A stretch of 46,220 nt of DNA from Paulinella micropora (lineage: Eukaryota; Cercozoa; Imbricatea; Euglyphida): assembly GCA_009731375.1 (NCBI GenBank), contig BJOX01000034.1, positions 21,403 to 67,622 on the forward strand, read 5' to 3'. Shown here in pieces: positions 1-8,625 of this stretch. Numbering within the stretch: the stretch's first letter is position 1; the number at the start of each line of letters is the position of its first letter. The position numbers and the translations under genes were made by a program. The notes beneath the pieces are model-generated. The model had not been told where the DNA came from and searched no databases. It saw only the letters and a list, made by a program, of their open reading frames with translations.

Positions 1-413
1 AACCATATCATTTTCATTTGGACTCCGTATCTTTGAATTAGCCACACACAATCAAAAGACTTATACTCAATGGCGGTTGTATAATTTAGAACTTCGCTGT
101 AAAAGTCATCAACATTTGTTCCGTCCGTTTTATGAAACCAGAACTGAAAAGTTCCTATTCCAGTCGGGGCGGGCAAATTCAAAGACCCGCGAAAAGCAAC
201 TTTAACGAAATAACCATATCCTAAATTAGATATTGTTTTGCTACCATATCCGCCCGTGCAAAGAGTAGTGAATGTAGACCTTTCCATCCACGATCTAATG
301 TCAAGACCATCATACGCATTTTGAATGTTTCTTGTTAATGTCGGGGTAGCAGTGATTGCAATAGTTTTAGTATCTATTGACTGCTGTTCTTGCGATCGGC
401 CGAATATATTCAT
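1..413 (-). CDS. Beta-rich structural-type protein, 5' part (runs off the window)
   Basis: An open frame without stops reads leftwards from an ATG at 413 and leaves the window. Its N-terminus (MNIFGRSQEQQSIDTKT) and most of the following ~135 codons match the complete 209-residue gene at 10953-11582, with scattered substitutions such as an acidic/polar change after the shared Trp-Met. It shares a 41-bp divergent intergenic region with the fibre pseudogene starting at 455, the same head-to-head pair seen at 10885/10953. I do not recognise the family. The Gly/Ser/Thr-rich, beta-prone sequence next to a fibre gene suggests a virion protein, which is inference. Confidence 0.6.
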   Translation of the reverse strand, partial: MNIFGRSQEQQSIDTKTIAITATPTLTRNIQNAYDGLDIRSWMERSTFTTLCTGGYGSKTISNLGYGYFVKVAFRGSLNLPAPTGIGTFQFWFHKTDGTNVDDFYSEVLNYTTAIEYKSFDCVWLIQRYGVQMKMIW

Positions 414-454
414 ATTTTTTAAACTATATATTGTACGATATAAAATAATAAATT
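414..454. promoter_or_regulatory. Divergent AT-rich promoter region, left fibre locus
   Basis: Only 41 bp separate two divergent starts (413 minus, 455 plus). The region is almost pure A/T with TATATTGTACGATATAAAAT-type sequence. The equivalent region at 10886-10952 is also A/T-rich and has TATAATATAAG. Other genes of this element have short TATAAT/TATATA-like strings within about 20 bp of the ATG (before 3597, 6632, 7591, 8203, 12193, 15362, 15630 and 18240), so this looks like the element's common promoter style. Confidence 0.4.
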
Positions 455-2021
455 ATGAACCATTTGGGCGATCCATGGACATATCATTTTTACGGCTCTG
501 TCATAGTGGATGAGAATTCAGAAATTGATGGAGTATTATATGGCGATCATATTGAAGCAAACTCAATACAAGCAAGGACTGACGACATCACAATATCATC
601 GTGAAATAATAACTCCTCTTTGTTGATATCTGATACTGGTTATGTGTCAATTAATAACGAATACGATTTACCATTAGCGGACGGCACGGCAAACCAAGTA
701 TTAAAAACAGATGGGTTGGGCAATACTTCATTTGCTACATTAACTTCAAGTTATATAAGCGACTTTGAATTAGATAAATTAACGGACGTAACAATAACGG
801 GCACACCCAACAGCAATCAATTGCTTATTTATAGCACAGGGCAATGGAGAAATACGACATCACCCTTTCTAAGATTAGATGGAATTTTCAATATGACGGG
901 AACATATTAAATATGGGAGGGCAAAGCATAACAAATGTTAATCTTGTTGATGGTGTAGATGTTTCTGTTCTTGATACTTCGGTGGTTAAACTAACAGGAG
1001 ACCAAACTGTAGCGGGGAATAAGGATTTCGTGGATAAAATATCAACATGGTATGGGAAACCGATAATCATACTAGGTAGAGCAACAAAAGGAAATGGTGC
1101 TACTGGTGGAATGGAATTGTATGGTAATTATGGCGACCCAACTGGTGGTGCGCATATGCGAGCAATTACATCACAAGACAATTATCCTACTTTTTTGTTA
1201 GTCAATTTAGGGCATGGTAGTGTAAGTATGGCCTTCGATGCTTATATGGATTCTAACGGATGGGAATCTAGTTATGCGACTTCAAGTTTTGCGATCGCGA
1301 AAGTTAATGATAAATTTAGAATTTTATATGGTGTTGGGAGTACCATTGGGGATGTTGTTCCATGGGACACAGCTCTGGAAATTGACACAGCAGGTTTATT
1401 AACCGCAAAAGCAATAGCGGCGAGTGGATTCATAACGGCAAATGCGGGATTAAATATGGGAGGGCATCAGTCCATCAACTTACGACCCACAAATATATAT
1501 GAAATCAGGAGGATATTCAAATTATGGAGTAGTCTGCGCATCTTAGGGAATTCTCCATGCTTGGACTTTTTCAAACTCTTCAGGTGAGCCGTCTGGCAGT
1601 TATAATTATGTTCCACTTAATGGTGCTTAGACAAACTCATCTGACAGGAGGCTAAAATCAGATATTAAAACATTATACTGCGAGGATTGTTGTGAGAAAC
1701 TAATGAAAATAAACTGCTGTTCATATTATTTGAAATCAGACGAAAAGAAACAAAAGAACCACGAATTTATTGCTGATGAAGTTAAAAATATTTTCTGAAT
1801 TTGTGTCTGAAAGTGGAATGAAAGCAGATGATGGAAATGGAAATCTTGAAGGCATAACATATACAAGTTTTATACCAATATTAGTCAGTGCTTTTCAACA
1901 CATGGCGGAAAAGGTAGTTAATTTAGAAAAACAAAATAATAATCTCATGCTTATTATAGAAGATCTATCTAAGCAATTGGCAGAAATACGAGCAGTCGTT
2001 TTTTCAAATGTCAAACAATAA
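455..2021 (+). pseudogene. Broken trimeric fibre gene with C-terminal S74 autochaperone domain
   Basis: The start MNHLGDPW and the first ~330 codons match the intact fibre at 8462-10885. Disruptions seen: an in-frame TGA at 602-604 where the paralogue has Lys; a 2-base insertion near 905 (ACATATTAA against ACATTAA); a frame change near 1490; TAG stops near 1541 and 1627; and a 1-base frame change near 1795. The tail is recognisable as a Peptidase_S74 intramolecular chaperone: SDRRLKSDI near 1636, then a HEFIADEV-like stretch, a YTSFIPILVSAFQ helix and a coiled coil ending at 2021. In phage and giant-virus fibres this domain trimerises the fibre and then cleaves itself off. The right-hand paralogue lacks this tail. 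Confidence 0.8.
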
Positions 2022-2368
2022 TACAACTAGACTTCACAGACCACCACCTATTATGGATATGGATGGCGAACTAACTCCCGAGTTAAAGTCTCGTGTTCTT
2101 GAAGTAGAACTTAAGAATGAGGAAAGCAAGCAGAAACAGGAATACACAGATAGTTGGGACTGCTGTTGTATGACAAAAAAAAACATATAGCAGATTAATT
2201 AAATACTTATTTCAAATTGCAATCATAATATCAATAATGGCATTAGCGATCGTAAAACTTTCTAATCATAATCTTGATTGTAATCAAGCTAATGTGTATG
2301 TGGGGCTAATTTCGTTGATGGTAGGTATCGTTTCACCCTCTCCAAGTTCTGGGGGTGGTAAGAAGTAA
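2008..2368 (+). pseudogene. Small single-pass membrane protein, frameshifted in an A9 run
   Basis: The ATG at 2008 overlaps the end of the fibre pseudogene. The first frame gives a charged N-terminal ~50 residues and stops at 2188-2190. Just before that, a run of nine A (2175-2183) allows a shift by one base. In the shifted frame the sequence continues to a TAA at 2366-2368 with a hydrophobic segment (IAIIISIMALAIV), a second one (VYVGLISLMVGIVSPSP) and a GGGKK end. Small proteins ending in a hydrophobic segment plus P-S-P often follow fibre genes in large DNA viruses (from general knowledge). The break could be a mutation, a sequencing error or slippage. Confidence 0.5.
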
Positions 2369-2369
2369 A

Positions 2370-3035
2370 TTAAAAACCAAAAACAGATAAATCGAGCATA
2401 TTGTCGTAGTGTATTTGACTTTTAAGATGTTTCTGTAAATTATCTTTTCTAAACGAATTACCACATGAACATTTGATTATGGTTGAACAACGTATTTTGG
2501 TTTTTTCAATAAGATTCTCTCTATTTTGCTCATAATATTATTTGTGTTTTTTATCTATCCGCTCTTTGTTTCGTTCGTAATGTTCTTTACCTCGTTGTGA
2601 TACATAATCTTTATTTTTTTCATACCAGTTTCGCTCTTTTTGTGATACATTCTCTTTGTTTAATTCTCTATATTCTTTTATTTTTTGCGTCAAATATTCT
2701 TAATTTTCTTCATAATATTCTTTGTTGGTTCTACCTGCTATTCTTTTATTAATACATTTGTCTGTTTTTCTAATCCATCCTCCTTCTCGTTTCCTCAATT
2801 GATTTACATTTTCACACTGATATTCTTCAATCAATTCAACGAATGCATCATCATATTTGACGATTTCAAAAGAAGAAACATAATCGCATTTACCATTCAT
2901 CCATCTTTTATAAACAATTTTATGAGCATAAAGTCTTTTGTATAATGGTTGAGTGGTTGAACCGATATACACCTGATTTGTTTGATACGACCTGATACCA
3001 TATATTAAATTTTTACCTTGTTTATAATCTGGCAT
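2370..3035 (-). pseudogene. GIY-YIG endonuclease with C-terminal zinc-finger-like motif, two in-frame stops
   Basis: The frame starts at 3035 with a GIY-YIG-type N-terminus: IYGIRS, then VYIGSTTQPLYKRLYAHK, then a conserved Glu in ELIEEY. The N-terminal ~111 residues are open. The same frame continues past a TAA at 2700-2702 and a second TAA near 2538 through a repetitive Lys/Glu/Asn-rich region (YEKNK, YERNKER) to a C-x-C...H-x4-H segment (KCSCGNSFRKDNLQKHL) and ends at 2370. Homing-type GIY-YIG genes with such Lys-rich tails are common in large algal viruses. Protein similarity resuming in frame after each stop argues for two nonsense mutations. Confidence 0.75.
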
Positions 3036-3068
3036 CCTTTTATATCGTTTATTCTCGTTATCTTCAAA

Positions 3069-3320
3069 TCATAAATTACCACATTCATATATATGTGTCA
3101 TATACCATCTATTATCACCCGCACGCATCAAAGGCAGTGCCTCATCAAAACTACGACACATATTATTTCCGTTATTTATGAAAACACACTTAAAACCAGA
3201 TTCTACACCTTGCTTTATACAATAAGCACAACTCTCATTCTTTTTTTCTGAGTATCGCGAGTAAAAGTCGCAGGCAGTCCGCGACATAGCGGAGCACACG
3301 AATAGCAATATTAACAACAT
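3069..3320 (-). CDS. Small predicted secreted/membrane Cys-containing protein
   Basis: An 83-residue frame begins MLLILLFVCSAMS, a plausible signal peptide or anchor. It is followed by a hydrophilic part with six or seven cysteines, including a C-x2-C (CAYC) and several aromatic residues. It lies 4 bp downstream of the 74-residue gene that ends at 3325 on the same strand, so the two could be co-transcribed. I do not recognise a family. The combination of a leader and paired cysteines suggests an extracytoplasmic or virion-associated disulphide protein, which is inference only. Confidence 0.45.
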   Translation of the reverse strand: MLLILLFVCSAMSRTACDFYSRYSEKKNESCAYCIKQGVESGFKCVFINNGNNMCRSFDEALPLMRAGDNRWYMTHIYECGNL

Positions 3321-3324
3321 ATAT

Positions 3325-3549
3325 TTAACTCCCGCTTTTTCCCTTTTCTTTAATTATATTATTATAAATTGCTTTTTGTTGCTTATCTGATAGCGGTAAG
3401 TGGTAAAGGATATTTTCAGGTTTTCTAAAAATATTGGGGTTTCTATTCACTAAGTTCTGAATGATGCGGATTTGGTTTATCTCCTTTCCAAGTTTTTCCA
3501 ACTCTTCAAGTTGTTGCTCGTCTTTGCTTTTTTCTTTTTTATTATCCAT
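3325..3549 (-). CDS. Small charged protein, function unknown
   Basis: A 74-residue frame starts at 3549. It is strongly charged at the N-terminus (MDNKKEKSKDEQQLEELEKL, helix- and coiled-coil-prone) and ends in a Lys-rich segment. It is divergent from the gene at 3597, with 47 bp between them containing TATAATATAAGATATATTAT, which fits the AT-rich promoter style of the element. No family recognised. Confidence 0.4.
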   Translation of the reverse strand: MDNKKEKSKDEQQLEELEKLGKEINQIRIIQNLVNRNPNIFRKPENILYHLPLSDKQQKAIYNNIIKEKGKSGS

Positions 3550-3596
3550 GTTATATTACGTATAATATAAGATATATTATACTGCGGATAAAAAAA

Positions 3597-5386
3597 ATGC
3601 CACACGAAAAACCATTTTTTACGTATTATAACGAAATTAGACGTGAAAATAAGTATTTGTTGGATGAAGCAGACGATTTTTGGATTGATCAAGTTAATGA
3701 AGGCATCAATAGTCAAGCCCGCGAGAGGCTCAGAGCAGATAGATTGTTGGATGCTTCAACAAGAGGGGGGAATACTATGGAGGATTTAAAAGATAGGATT
3801 AGTGCGTTGGACAATAAGCAAAGTATTTATGCAAACATGAATTACGATGAACTGAAAGCGCACCTCCAAGATGACGGCATTGATATGAAAGAATTTGAAA
3901 GAAAACATGGAACTGCCCCCATGAATGAACAAATGATTGAAATGCGAAAATTAGCAATGGCTACCGATAAATATGATATAATGCACATAGAAGACAATAA
4001 TATCCAGCAAATGAAGCGTNNNNNNNNNNGCAATTGGTAAAACAAGAATATAAAGAAGAAGACCTAAAAAGATCAACCGATAAGGGTTTAACGTATATGA
4101 AAAACAAAGGCAAAGCGGACAAAACTCGCGTAATACGAAGAGAGGATAAAGCAAGCGGAGCAGGAATATAAGGAATGGAAAGAAAACCGAGAAGAGTGGG
4201 AGAGAAAACACCCAGATGATGCTTTAATAGAAGCACAGATAGGCGACGAACACAAGATGCTTGTGCCACGAATAAGTGATGACCCCCGAAGTGTAGAAAG
4301 ATTTGTTAATGCTATTATTAGAAGTATTCAAGAGATAATTATGGGTCCCAGACTTAATAGATTACTTAACGTTGCTACAGGTGTTGGGCGATATGGTGTG
4401 CGAAGGCTAGCGTGGGGGCAGATATTGAGAGTTGCCAACAATCCACAACTACGTGCAATGAATGTTGGATTACTTGGAAGAAGAAGAGCAGATGCTTTCA
4501 ATACCCTTTTGCTAGCACTAGCAAGAAATGAAGCGCCAGAGGGTTTGCCTCCGCCTAATCCTCGTTTGATCGCAAGCGGACAGCAAAGAATAGGTGATTA
4601 TGTATTAAGTGAATATGCGCGCAGATTAGCCACTGGAGTAGCGTCTTTAAATGCGTGGCAAGTTTTCAAAACGGGCGTAGAGACTATGACAATTGCTGGT
4701 CTTGCAAAGCACTTAAAGCAATATATAAAACATGGTCTGCTCAGCCAGATGCTCTCATTAAGTTGGAAGAAGAACGAATTCATACCGAGGGAAGTAATTA
4801 TAATGGTGGGGGCACACGAGTGGAAAGTCGTCTTCAATTAGAAGATAGAACTCGTGGCAAATTTACTTACATTTTACCAGCAGATGCTTTGGACTTAGTT
4901 GCTTTTAAACATGATTTATTGTATGCGTCAGGCGACAAGAATGTCCAAGACTTTGCAGATAAACGATACTTTGAAAGAATTACCAATATTAGTGATTATC
5001 TAACGAGTAATGGATTGGCTGCGGCCGAAGTTGCCAAGAGTATTTTTGACAATTACAACTCAATGTTTTCGAAAGCGGATATATCTAGAATGGCCTTGGA
5101 AGCACAGGGGAGGGCACGTGGCGGAGTATCCTTTTGGGATGCGATGAAGTTTTGGAAAACTATCAAAACCACTCCTCCAGATGCGAAGTATAATGGATTT
5201 ATAGGCGATGTAGATAAAACATTGATGTCTATGATTGGTATCATGAAGAATGTGGGCAGTTTTGACAAGGATGCAACATTTAAAGTAAATAAAGTAGTAA
5301 ATCCTGCTACATTTAATAAACAATATGCGGAACTCGTTGATGGATTTAATAAAATGGTTAAATCGCAAGAAACGCCGATGGCGTGA
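3597..5386 (+). pseudogene. Phospholipase A2-domain protein (parvovirus/adintovirus type), frameshifted and gapped
   Basis: The ATG at 3597 (MPHEKPFFTYY) opens a hydrophilic helical region that runs into the gap at 4020-4029. Similar sequence continues in other frames: about 4031-4150 in frame 2, 4257-4730 in frame 0, and about 4730-5386 in frame 2. At least two indels must therefore separate the pieces. The last piece carries the PLA2 signature, with residues counted from the ATG at 4655: a Ca-loop-like Y-N-G-G-G-T-R-V-E-S-R-L (49-60), the catalytic-type His-Asp pair in AFKHDLLY (86-87) and a downstream FADKRY. Parvoviral, Polinton and adintovirus PLA2s have YxGPG at the loop; here it is GGG. 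Such domains help virions breach endosomal membranes. Likely a capsid-associated protein. Confidence 0.65.
4020..4029. other. Assembly gap (10 N)
   Basis: Ten Ns interrupt the N-terminal half of the PLA2-domain gene. The flanks do not overlap visibly, so the missing length is unknown. Confidence 0.99.
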
Positions 5387-6624
5387 AAGGATATTTTCTT
5401 ATCGCACCAGCAAATGAAACTACAATTAATAATTTTATAGAAAAAATAAATACACAGAGCACAAAAGATATTCCACCAAGTATAGAAAAAGATATAAATC
5501 TTAGTGTTGAAGTCCCGATCGCATACTCGGACAATATAGTAGTAGCAGATACTATTGGACTGGGCAATAACTTGCTCATACTTGAGGATAAAGGCGCCCA
5601 AACGAGGCACTTAAAGGGATTTGTTAAATCGTTGAGAGAGAAAACTGGAAAGAAAATTAAACTTTCCAATTATGACGATCCAAAAGTTGGATGGGAAGAG
5701 GCCATCAAACAAGCACTAAATCAAGGTGCTAGTAAGTCAGATATAGCAGACGCAGATGATATTTTGGATAAGAGAATTTACGAAGAAATGCGGGGTAAAT
5801 TAACACCAGAACAAATGAAGCAATTGGAAGAGTTAGAGTTAAAAGATAGTCAAGTTGAAAAAACTAATCCACCGCAAGCAACACCAGCACCACCGCAAGC
5901 AACACCAGCACCACCGCAAACCATGCCACCGCAAGCAACACCAGCACCACAGCAAGCGACACCCGCACCCGCACCATCGCCAGTGCCACTATTGCCAAGA
6001 ACAAGCGGATTTGTTGAAGAACCAGTCCAACCGCCACAGACTGATCTAAAAAACGAAGAACAACAAAATGTCGCCAATGACCAAATGGTTGATAGCATGA
6101 GAAGCATTCATAAATTGGTTGATAAGATTATGGGAAAATCTCCCGCCGATGAAAGAGAAGACTTAATGGCACTTATCGGTTTTCTTATGCCAAGTGATCA
6201 GAATGGAGGTATCGGCACTTCAAAAACTAATCCACTTATTAAAGGTAATGAACAGAGACGGAATCGTATGCTAGCAGTTATAAATGATTTTGAATTGTTA
6301 GATAACACAATCTGCAACAACACAAACAACAATTTTATGCTTAATAGATACAATAGAGCCGTTATTCAACAACGAATGAGAGAGACGCGAGAATTACCAA
6401 AAATGAAGCGCAAACTAACACGAAACTTCTCAGCGGAAATCCCGCGCCAGGTTCAAACTCGCCCAGAAAAAAAGGATTTTAAACCAGTCGTTAATCCGCC
6501 TAGTAATTATGCTTTTGGTAGTCCTTACTCACCTTATTTCTACAATTATGCTTCACCACCCCAACCCTTTGGTGCTGAATATGATAATTATAGATATAAT
6601 CCGAACTATTTTCAAAACCCATAA
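5383..6624 (+). CDS. Pro-rich predicted virion protein, start uncertain
   Basis: The open frame of about 413 codons begins immediately at the end of the PLA2 gene. The only start-like codon upstream is GTG at 5383, overlapping the TGA of the previous frame, and the first in-frame ATG lies about 400 bp downstream. It may therefore be the continuation of the PLA2 gene after one more indel rather than a separate gene. Features: a hydrophilic N-terminal domain; a Pro/Gln/Ala repeat linker (PPQATPA units, about residues 163-200); a helical middle; and a Tyr/Pro/Asn-rich tail. It ends 7 bp before the ATPase start. No family recognised; position suggests a structural or packaging role. Confidence 0.55.
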   Translation: MKGYFLIAPANETTINNFIEKINTQSTKDIPPSIEKDINLSVEVPIAYSDNIVVADTIGLGNNLLILEDKGAQTRHLKGFVKSLREKTGKKIKLSNYDDPKVGWEEAIKQALNQGASKSDIADADDILDKRIYEEMRGKLTPEQMKQLEELELKDSQVEKTNPPQATPAPPQATPAPPQTMPPQATPAPQQATPAPAPSPVPLLPRTSGFVEEPVQPPQTDLKNEEQQNVANDQMVDSMRSIHKLVDKIMGKSPADEREDLMALIGFLMPSDQNGGIGTSKTNPLIKGNEQRRNRMLAVINDFELLDNTICNNTNNNFMLNRYNRAVIQQRMRETRELPKMKRKLTRNFSAEIPRQVQTRPEKKDFKPVVNPPSNYAFGSPYSPYFYNYASPPQPFGAEYDNYRYNPNYFQNP

Positions 6625-6631
6625 TATAGTA

Positions 6632-7552
6632 ATGCCTAAATCTATACATAAAGGATTAATAGCAAACAAGTTGCCACGAAAAACACTTTTGAAGCAGAAT
6701 CTGGAGAAGACCAACATAGAAAAAGCACACGAGAAATTCACTATTGACAGGCCAGTAATAACACAGTTAGATAGCAAAAAACCGCCTAAATTTAACAATG
6801 ACTTGGAAATACAACCAATTAAAACACAAAGAGATGGGGTTGAATTGCTTCCTATTCAAAAAGGAATATTGCCAGCAATGGGGACTATGGTCATATGTGC
6901 AAGCACTGGCGGAGGTAAATCAGTTATGATTTGTAATCTACTCGCCAAAAATAACATGTTGAAAGGTTTTTATGATAGAATAGTCGTCTTTTGCTTAAGT
7001 CCGTGCCCAATCTTAGAGGACACTCTCAAGTTAAAAAAAAAAAACATAATCAAAGAAGACTGCCCAGAACTAATGCGCGAAATATTGACTAAACAAAAAG
7101 ATTTGATTAAGACGAAAGGTTTTAAGAAAGCACCAAAGATATTATTGTTATTGGATGACATAGCACAAAGTAAGACTTTTCTTAAGTCAGAAGTGCTCAC
7201 AGAGTTATTCTTTGCTTCAACTCATGCCAAAGTATCCGTGTGGGTCGCAACTCAAAGTTATACGCAACTCCCACAACGAATAAGAATTAATTGCCATTGG
7301 ATGATTATTTTTAATGGAGTAAGGAGAAGCGAACTTGACAGACTGGCAGATGAATATGAAAGTCCTTTTCTCACTAAAAAAGAATTTTACAATATGGTTA
7401 AATATGCTACGGCAGAACCTTATTCATTTCTGGCAATCAATAACACAGTCAGCGATAGAACAGCCCAATTTAGAAAGAATTTCTCCACAATATTACGACT
7501 AAACAAGGACAGAGATATGACCAATTTATCATTGAATTCAATTATAAACTAA
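6632..7552 (+). CDS. FtsK/HerA-type genome-packaging ATPase (A32-like)
   Basis: The start is taken at the ATG at 6632, 7 bp after the preceding stop; more upstream in-frame ATGs overlap that gene. The 306-residue product has Walker A ASTGGGKS (about 90-97), Walker B ILLLLDD (about 170-176) and the ATQSYTQLPQRIR segment typical of the sensor/arginine region in viral packaging ATPases. In PLVs, virophages, Polintons and nucleocytoplasmic viruses this enzyme pumps DNA into capsids. It is uninterrupted here although several neighbours are broken. It sits directly downstream of the presumed virion genes, in the morphogenesis block. Confidence 0.9.
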   Translation: MPKSIHKGLIANKLPRKTLLKQNLEKTNIEKAHEKFTIDRPVITQLDSKKPPKFNNDLEIQPIKTQRDGVELLPIQKGILPAMGTMVICASTGGGKSVMICNLLAKNNMLKGFYDRIVVFCLSPCPILEDTLKLKKKNIIKEDCPELMREILTKQKDLIKTKGFKKAPKILLLLDDIAQSKTFLKSEVLTELFFASTHAKVSVWVATQSYTQLPQRIRINCHWMIIFNGVRRSELDRLADEYESPFLTKKEFYNMVKYATAEPYSFLAINNTVSDRTAQFRKNFSTILRLNKDRDMTNLSLNSIIN

Positions 7553-7590
7553 TTCAATTAAAACGTTTTTTTGTTTCATAATAATATAAT

Positions 7591-8181
7591 ATGTCAGCAC
7601 AGAAACTATATGCGACCCCTTATCGTCAAGCAATGTCAATTTGGTATAAAGAAAATGGACGAGGCAAACTCACACCAATTCGTAAGGGGACACCCGAACA
7701 TGTGGCAATCATAAAAATAGAAAAAAATATTAGGAGTGGCAAGATTAAAAGTCAAATCCGCCCAAAAGCACCTAGGGCAAAGAAAACACTTAACGAACCA
7801 ATTTCCAGCGGACAACCTGACCAAGTGCCAGATGAAGTATTAAAAAGAAAATCGCCAGACATAGCACCAGCCCGTAATGCAACACCTGCACCAAATGCCA
7901 AACCAGTTGAAATGTCTCCAGCACCTAAGGTTGAACAATCCCTACCAAAATCTGTTAATCCCACTCCCGTCGCCGTGCCAAAACAAACTACTACAACTCC
8001 CGCAAGTAAGATAGAAGCAATAGAAGATGCTTCTAAGGAAACTCCACCACCAGCCAAAGAAGTTGCACAAACTAGCGACAATGACGTAAATCAAGCCATA
8101 GCGGATTTAAAGAAAATGAAAGAGGAAAGAATTACGCACAAGAATTTACAAATTATGAAAAAAATAATTAACGCTAATTGA
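7591..8181 (+). CDS. Basic Pro/Ala-rich protein, possible core/DNA-condensing protein
   Basis: This 196-residue frame has an ATG preceded by ATAATATAAT. The N-terminal ~70 residues are basic (many Lys/Arg, e.g. IRPKAPRAKK). A long disordered linker rich in Pro, Ala and Thr (APxxx repeats) follows, and then a short charged helix at the end (DLKKMKEERITHK). No catalytic motif is visible. Basic, low-complexity proteins near packaging genes often bind virion DNA, but that is inference. Same strand as the ATPase, 38 bp downstream. Confidence 0.6.
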   Translation: MSAQKLYATPYRQAMSIWYKENGRGKLTPIRKGTPEHVAIIKIEKNIRSGKIKSQIRPKAPRAKKTLNEPISSGQPDQVPDEVLKRKSPDIAPARNATPAPNAKPVEMSPAPKVEQSLPKSVNPTPVAVPKQTTTTPASKIEAIEDASKETPPPAKEVAQTSDNDVNQAIADLKKMKEERITHKNLQIMKKIINAN

Positions 8182-8202
8182 TAAAATAATTATTATTATA
8201 TA

Positions 8203-8625
8203 ATGATAAAAAACTTAAGTGCTTCAACTCGTTTGCGGATTGGCTTTATCAACAAACTCAACGAAGCAAACCGACCCGCAAGTGATGGATTTCAACTAAA
8301 CCAGTTTGAATTGTGGAGTAGTCATGGTGCTCCCTTAGTTAATCGACCATTAACCGAATTTGGTGATCTTGTCTCACATGAGAAGAGCACTATTCAAAAC
8401 ACATTAACTGACGTTTCTGATAACAAAGAAAATGTGGATGTTGTTGATTTGGACACTGCTGTTAACAGTTTGGCTTATTTAAAGAAAGCGGTTCAGAATG
8501 CTGAGGCAAGAGAGTTTCAATTGACTTCACCGAAAGATACAAGACTTGACAATATACGCCATTTGTTATATTGTTTGAGTTCATATCTAAGGCTCCATAA
8601 AACCGCATACCGCCAGCATTGTTAA
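8203..8625 (+). CDS. Unidentified protein, 3' end apparently replaced by fibre antisense
   Basis: The ATG at 8203 is preceded by TTATTATTATATA. About 115 residues are hydrophilic and helix-prone (MIKNLSASTRLRIGF...). From about 8550 the frame runs into sequence that is the reverse strand of the fibre gene, and the last ~22 codons (ending at 8625) look like accidental antisense. The natural C-terminus therefore seems lost at a rearrangement junction near 8550. No family recognised. Confidence 0.5.
   Translation: MIKNLSASTRLRIGFINKLNEANRPASDGFQLNQFELWSSHGAPLVNRPLTEFGDLVSHEKSTIQNTLTDVSDNKENVDVVDLDTAVNSLAYLKKAVQNAEAREFQLTSPKDTRLDNIRHLLYCLSSYLRLHKTAYRQHC

Noticed and set aside
2370-3035. UAA reassigned as a sense codon, because the GIY-YIG gene continues through two UAAs
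   Set aside because: Other genes of the element end cleanly at UAA, and neighbours show other kinds of damage; nonsense mutations are simpler.
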